From Sutterella sp. (GTDB taxonomy: Bacteria > Pseudomonadota > Gammaproteobacteria > Burkholderiales > Burkholderiaceae_F), in contig DXSO01000018.1 of NCBI GenBank assembly GCA_019410445.1, positions 12,943 to 20,910 of the forward strand: a stretch of 7,968 nt of DNA, given 5' to 3'. The position numbers were made by a program, and so were the translations under genes. The notes under the pieces were generated by a model, which was not told the origin of the DNA, did no database searches, and saw nothing but the letters and a program-made list of their open reading frames with translations. Positions 5,179 through 7,968 of this stretch are shown here, piece after piece (positions within the stretch are counted from its first letter, which is position 1; each line of letters begins with the position of its first letter).

Positions 5179-7194
5179 ATGTCGGAAGCGATTACTTTGA
5201 AAAAGACTCTTGTCGCGGCTGCGGTGACGGCACTGGCTGGCAGTGCCTTGGCAGCCGAGCTCGGCAGTCTCACAGTATTTTCAGCCGTAGGAGAACCGTT
5301 GGATGCGGAATTGACGGTTCGAGACGTGGATCCGAAGGCAGAGCAATTGGTAGTTCGTCTGGCACCGACTTCGACATATCGCCGTGTCGGCAAAGAGGTT
5401 TTGGTGCCTCTTAACGATATTTCGCTGACTCTTCTGCGAAAGCAGCCTTACACGATCAAAATCAAGGGACAAAAATCCGTAGATGCTCAAAAATTTCCGT
5501 TGATTGTGGAGCTTTCCGAGTCCGGCAAAGTTTCGGCGAAGCTCTATGAAATTCAGCTGCAGAATCGACCAGCAGCTCCGATGGTCAAACAAGGCGAGAC
5601 CAATAAGAGTGCTCCGATGATCGACGCTTCGAGCAGCGAGCGTGTATTGGTCCCGTCGGTTTCGAAAGCTCCGACTTCAGAAGCATCGCAAAGCAGTAAG
5701 GTGCCGTCGACTTCTGCCGTACCGTCCGCCAAGCCGGCAGTGCAAAAATCTGCGCCTGAGCCGAGCTATGTGCCCGAGGTTCGCGAGCCAGTCAAACAGG
5801 TTTCTACAACAGCAGAAAAAAAGCCGAACAAACCGGAGATCAAAGCAACCATTCGAAATGCGCAAAGCGGATCGGTGAAATTGCCGCTCAATCCGGCTGA
5901 TTACGATCTCGATAAGCCGTTTCTTGTTCGGGATGGCATGACGATGTGGTCGATTGCCACGCTGTATCGTGCCCGCTATCCTCAGGCTTCCATGGATCAG
6001 ATTCTGGTGGCGTTCGTGCGCGCCAATCCCAATGCTTATGATCGCGGCCGTGTCAACGGCGTGAAGGTTGGTTCGAGGCTTACAGCACCTTTGGTTGATG
6101 AGGTGTCGGCTGTCGGTCTTGATGAGGCTTGGGCTTTGGTTCGTGTGGCTCCAAATACCGATGCGCGTCAGCAGCCCGGCGCAAAGCTGCTTAAACGGGC
6201 ACAGACGCGCATGCAAAAAGAAGCACCTTCACTATGGCGGAAATGGAAGGCAGACAGTGCAAAGGTAAATAGCGCAAAGGCAAAGACGGTTGTTGCTCCA
6301 GTCCCGGAACAGAAAACTTCTCAGCCCAAACCGCAGCCAACGGTCCAGCCTGCGGCGGCAACTGAACCGCCTAAGGATCCGCTGGCCGATACTCTTGCCA
6401 AGGCCGAAGCCGCGCATGACGCAAAGGTTCAGACGCAGGAGCCTGCAGCTGCGGCTAACGAACAAAAGGTAGAACCTGAACAGACATCAGCTTCTGAAGA
6501 TTCGGCAAAAGCACAAACAGCACCGGTTGATGCTGCTGAACAGGCTGCGACGCCTGTGCCGGAAATGCCGGCCTTGCAGGAGAAGTCCGAAGAAGATTCC
6601 GGTAGTTTTTGGACAACGCTTGTCGGCCTGTTGGTGATATTGGCCGCGGCCGGCGGCGCGGCATGGTACTGGTTTAAGCAGCGCACTGCCTCTCAGCGCC
6701 GTCGAGAAGAAAATATGGGAGTGGTGAAGTTTCGCAAAGCAGAAGCCGCCAAGCCTGAGCAGCTTCAAGCCACGCAGGAGATGCTCGAGCGCCGGCTTGA
6801 GTCGGAGCGGGCCACGCAGCGAATGAAGCAGGCAGAAATTTCGAGTCAGACTCAGGCGCCTCATTCGGTTGATTCGCGTGTCGAGCCCGTGCTCGGTGAT
6901 ATCAAGCCGCAGTCTCAGCAGTCGGCGGGTTTTAATGTTGCTGCAGCCTATGTTGGGGATGATTCGCAGGAGGTTCAGCCTGAACGGCCGGTGGCCGAAC
7001 CCGGAGGTGCTCCTGTGTCTCCGGAAGCATCATCGGGAAAACTGATTACGGCTCGGACCTATATTGGCGTTGGGGCTTATACCGAGGCTCAACGTGTCCT
7101 GCACGAAGTTTTGCTTGCTGGCAATGAAGATCAGCGTCGTCAGGCTTCAGAACTTTTGTCTCAGGTAGAAAAAGCCAGTGACGGACAGCAGTAA
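5179..7194 (+). CDS. fimV: FimV/HubP family inner-membrane polar protein with LysM-like domain
   Basis: FimV-type proteins bind peptidoglycan and organise pole-located machinery; in Pseudomonas FimV is needed for type IV pilus assembly and twitching. From ATG 5179 the product is 671 residues. A signal peptide spans about 1-25 (KK, hydrophobic stretch, cut near SALA/AELG). The FimV N-terminal domain follows (about 27-127, beginning LGSLTVFSAVGEPLDAEL). After a Pro/Ser/Lys-rich linker comes the LysM-like domain (about 247-305, FLVRDGMTMWSIATLYRARY). A Pro/Ala/Glu-rich linker leads to one membrane segment (about 477-499, WTTLVGLLVILAAAGGAAWYW) with a basic inner flank. A possible coiled coil lies at about 531-553, and the FimV C-terminal TPR-like motif at about 621-663. 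The longer ATG at 5110 (694 residues) would put 23 polar residues before the signal peptide, so it is disfavoured; a TTG at 5167 is also possible. It is shorter than Pseudomonas FimV (about 900). No pilus gene is in the window. Confidence 0.9.
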   Translation: MSEAITLKKTLVAAAVTALAGSALAAELGSLTVFSAVGEPLDAELTVRDVDPKAEQLVVRLAPTSTYRRVGKEVLVPLNDISLTLLRKQPYTIKIKGQKSVDAQKFPLIVELSESGKVSAKLYEIQLQNRPAAPMVKQGETNKSAPMIDASSSERVLVPSVSKAPTSEASQSSKVPSTSAVPSAKPAVQKSAPEPSYVPEVREPVKQVSTTAEKKPNKPEIKATIRNAQSGSVKLPLNPADYDLDKPFLVRDGMTMWSIATLYRARYPQASMDQILVAFVRANPNAYDRGRVNGVKVGSRLTAPLVDEVSAVGLDEAWALVRVAPNTDARQQPGAKLLKRAQTRMQKEAPSLWRKWKADSAKVNSAKAKTVVAPVPEQKTSQPKPQPTVQPAAATEPPKDPLADTLAKAEAAHDAKVQTQEPAAAANEQKVEPEQTSASEDSAKAQTAPVDAAEQAATPVPEMPALQEKSEEDSGSFWTTLVGLLVILAAAGGAAWYWFKQRTASQRRREENMGVVKFRKAEAAKPEQLQATQEMLERRLESERATQRMKQAEISSQTQAPHSVDSRVEPVLGDIKPQSQQSAGFNVAAAYVGDDSQEVQPERPVAEPGGAPVSPEASSGKLITARTYIGVGAYTEAQRVLHEVLLAGNEDQRRQASELLSQVEKASDGQQ

Positions 7195-7968
7195 TTTGAA
7201 TACACCAGCTCAAAGCGTTGCCTTGGGTATTGAGTATGCCGGCCAAAATTATTTTGGCTGGCAGACTCAGCCTGACGGCAGAACCGTTCAGGACGTTCTC
7301 GAAGCGGCTCTTAAACGTTTTCTGACAGTTAAGATCGGCACAGTCTGTGCCGGTCGTACTGATCGAGGCGTGCACGGCACGCATCAGGTGGTGAGTATTG
7401 CTTCGCCATTTAGGCGTGCGATGGCCAGTTGGGTTCGTGGTCTTAATACGTTTTTACCCGATGACGTAGCCGTCAAGTGGGCTTGCGAAGTTCCCCAGGG
7501 CTTCAATGCTCGTTTTGATGCTTTGAGCCGCACCTATCAGTATTGGATTTACAACAATCCCGTGCGCTCTCCCATCATGCACGGTAAAACGGGGTGGGTT
7601 TGGCGTCGTCTAGACGCAGATAAGATGCAGGAAGCGGCCCAGGTTCTTGTGGGTGAGCATGATTTTTCATCTTTCCGAGCATCTGAGTGTCAGGCTGCGA
7701 CTCCTATCCGTACCATTAAAAATCTGACGGTAAGCCGACGGGGTGACTTGATTTGTGTGGAAATTTCAGCCAATGCATTTTTGCAGCATATGGTGCGAAA
7801 TATTGTCGGTTCGCTCATTTATGTCGGTACAGGCCGAGAAAGTGTTCAATGGCTTGCCGACGTATTGCAGGCAAAATCGCGTGCGGTGGCCGCACCGACT
7901 TTTGACCCCTCCGGATTGTATTTGGTGGGAGTCGAGTATCCCCAGTCGCTGGGGTTGCCCTTAAGGGG
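7178..7968 (+). CDS. truA: tRNA pseudouridine(38-40) synthase, 3' end cut by the window
   Basis: TruA converts uridines 38, 39 and 40 of the tRNA anticodon stem-loop to pseudouridine. The frame stays open to the window edge. From the GTG at 7178 it gives 263 residues, nearly the 270 of E. coli, so only the last few residues are missing. Motifs are IEYAGQNYFGWQTQP near the N terminus, the catalytic AGRTDRGVHG (Asp codon at 7361-7363; residue 62 from GTG or 56 from TTG), NARFDALSRTYQYWI, GEHDFSSFRA, FLQHMVRNIVG and the C-terminal GLYLVGVEYP. The residue after the catalytic Asp is Arg where E. coli has Ala, a change I believe also occurs in other TruA proteins. There is no in-frame ATG near the start. 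GTG 7178 overlaps fimV by 17 bases, while TTG 7196 begins one base after the fimV stop and gives MNTPAQSVALGIEY. Either implies translational coupling to fimV, a usual neighbour in Burkholderiales. Confidence 0.95.
   Translation, partial: MTDSSNLNTPAQSVALGIEYAGQNYFGWQTQPDGRTVQDVLEAALKRFLTVKIGTVCAGRTDRGVHGTHQVVSIASPFRRAMASWVRGLNTFLPDDVAVKWACEVPQGFNARFDALSRTYQYWIYNNPVRSPIMHGKTGWVWRRLDADKMQEAAQVLVGEHDFSSFRASECQAATPIRTIKNLTVSRRGDLICVEISANAFLQHMVRNIVGSLIYVGTGRESVQWLADVLQAKSRAVAAPTFDPSGLYLVGVEYPQSLGLPLR

Overview
The window reads as ordinary chromosome from a betaproteobacterium. The evidence is the order aroA-cmk-rpsA-ihfB, the fimV-truA pair, and protein motifs closest to Burkholderiales forms that I remember. 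Mid-range GC and loose codon use outside rpsA would suit a host-associated lineage such as Sutterellaceae, but that placement is inference. All seven genes are on the + strand. I see no tRNA, rRNA, CRISPR array, insertion sequence, phage gene or defence system.

Region 1 (1-4320) is an aroA-cmk-rpsA-ihfB cluster. AroA (EPSP synthase) makes chorismate precursors, Cmk phosphorylates CMP/dCMP, RpsA is ribosomal protein S1 with six S1 domains, and IhfB is the beta subunit of integration host factor. The 140-base cmk-rpsA gap carries two strong hairpins and A/U-rich spacers, with no Shine-Dalgarno sequence before the rpsA ATG. This resembles the S1-autoregulated rpsA leader known from enterobacteria. 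A textbook intrinsic terminator at 4284-4320 closes the cluster.

Region 2 (4321-5028) holds a single gene, pncA, a nicotinamidase of NAD salvage with its catalytic Asp, Lys and Cys in place. Its flanking gaps separate it from both neighbours.

Region 3 (5029-7968) holds fimV and truA. FimV is a Sec-exported, single-pass inner-membrane protein with a periplasmic N-terminal domain, a LysM-like domain and a short cytoplasmic C-terminal domain. TruA (tRNA pseudouridine synthase) is cut by the window edge only a few residues before its expected end. Its reading frame touches or overlaps the end of fimV and has no ATG start.

The points most worth a second look are a Thr at the conserved Pro101 position of AroA, the SD-less structured rpsA leader, the join of two normally separate gene neighbourhoods around pncA, and the extreme codon bias of rpsA. 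I found no convincing undescribed system.
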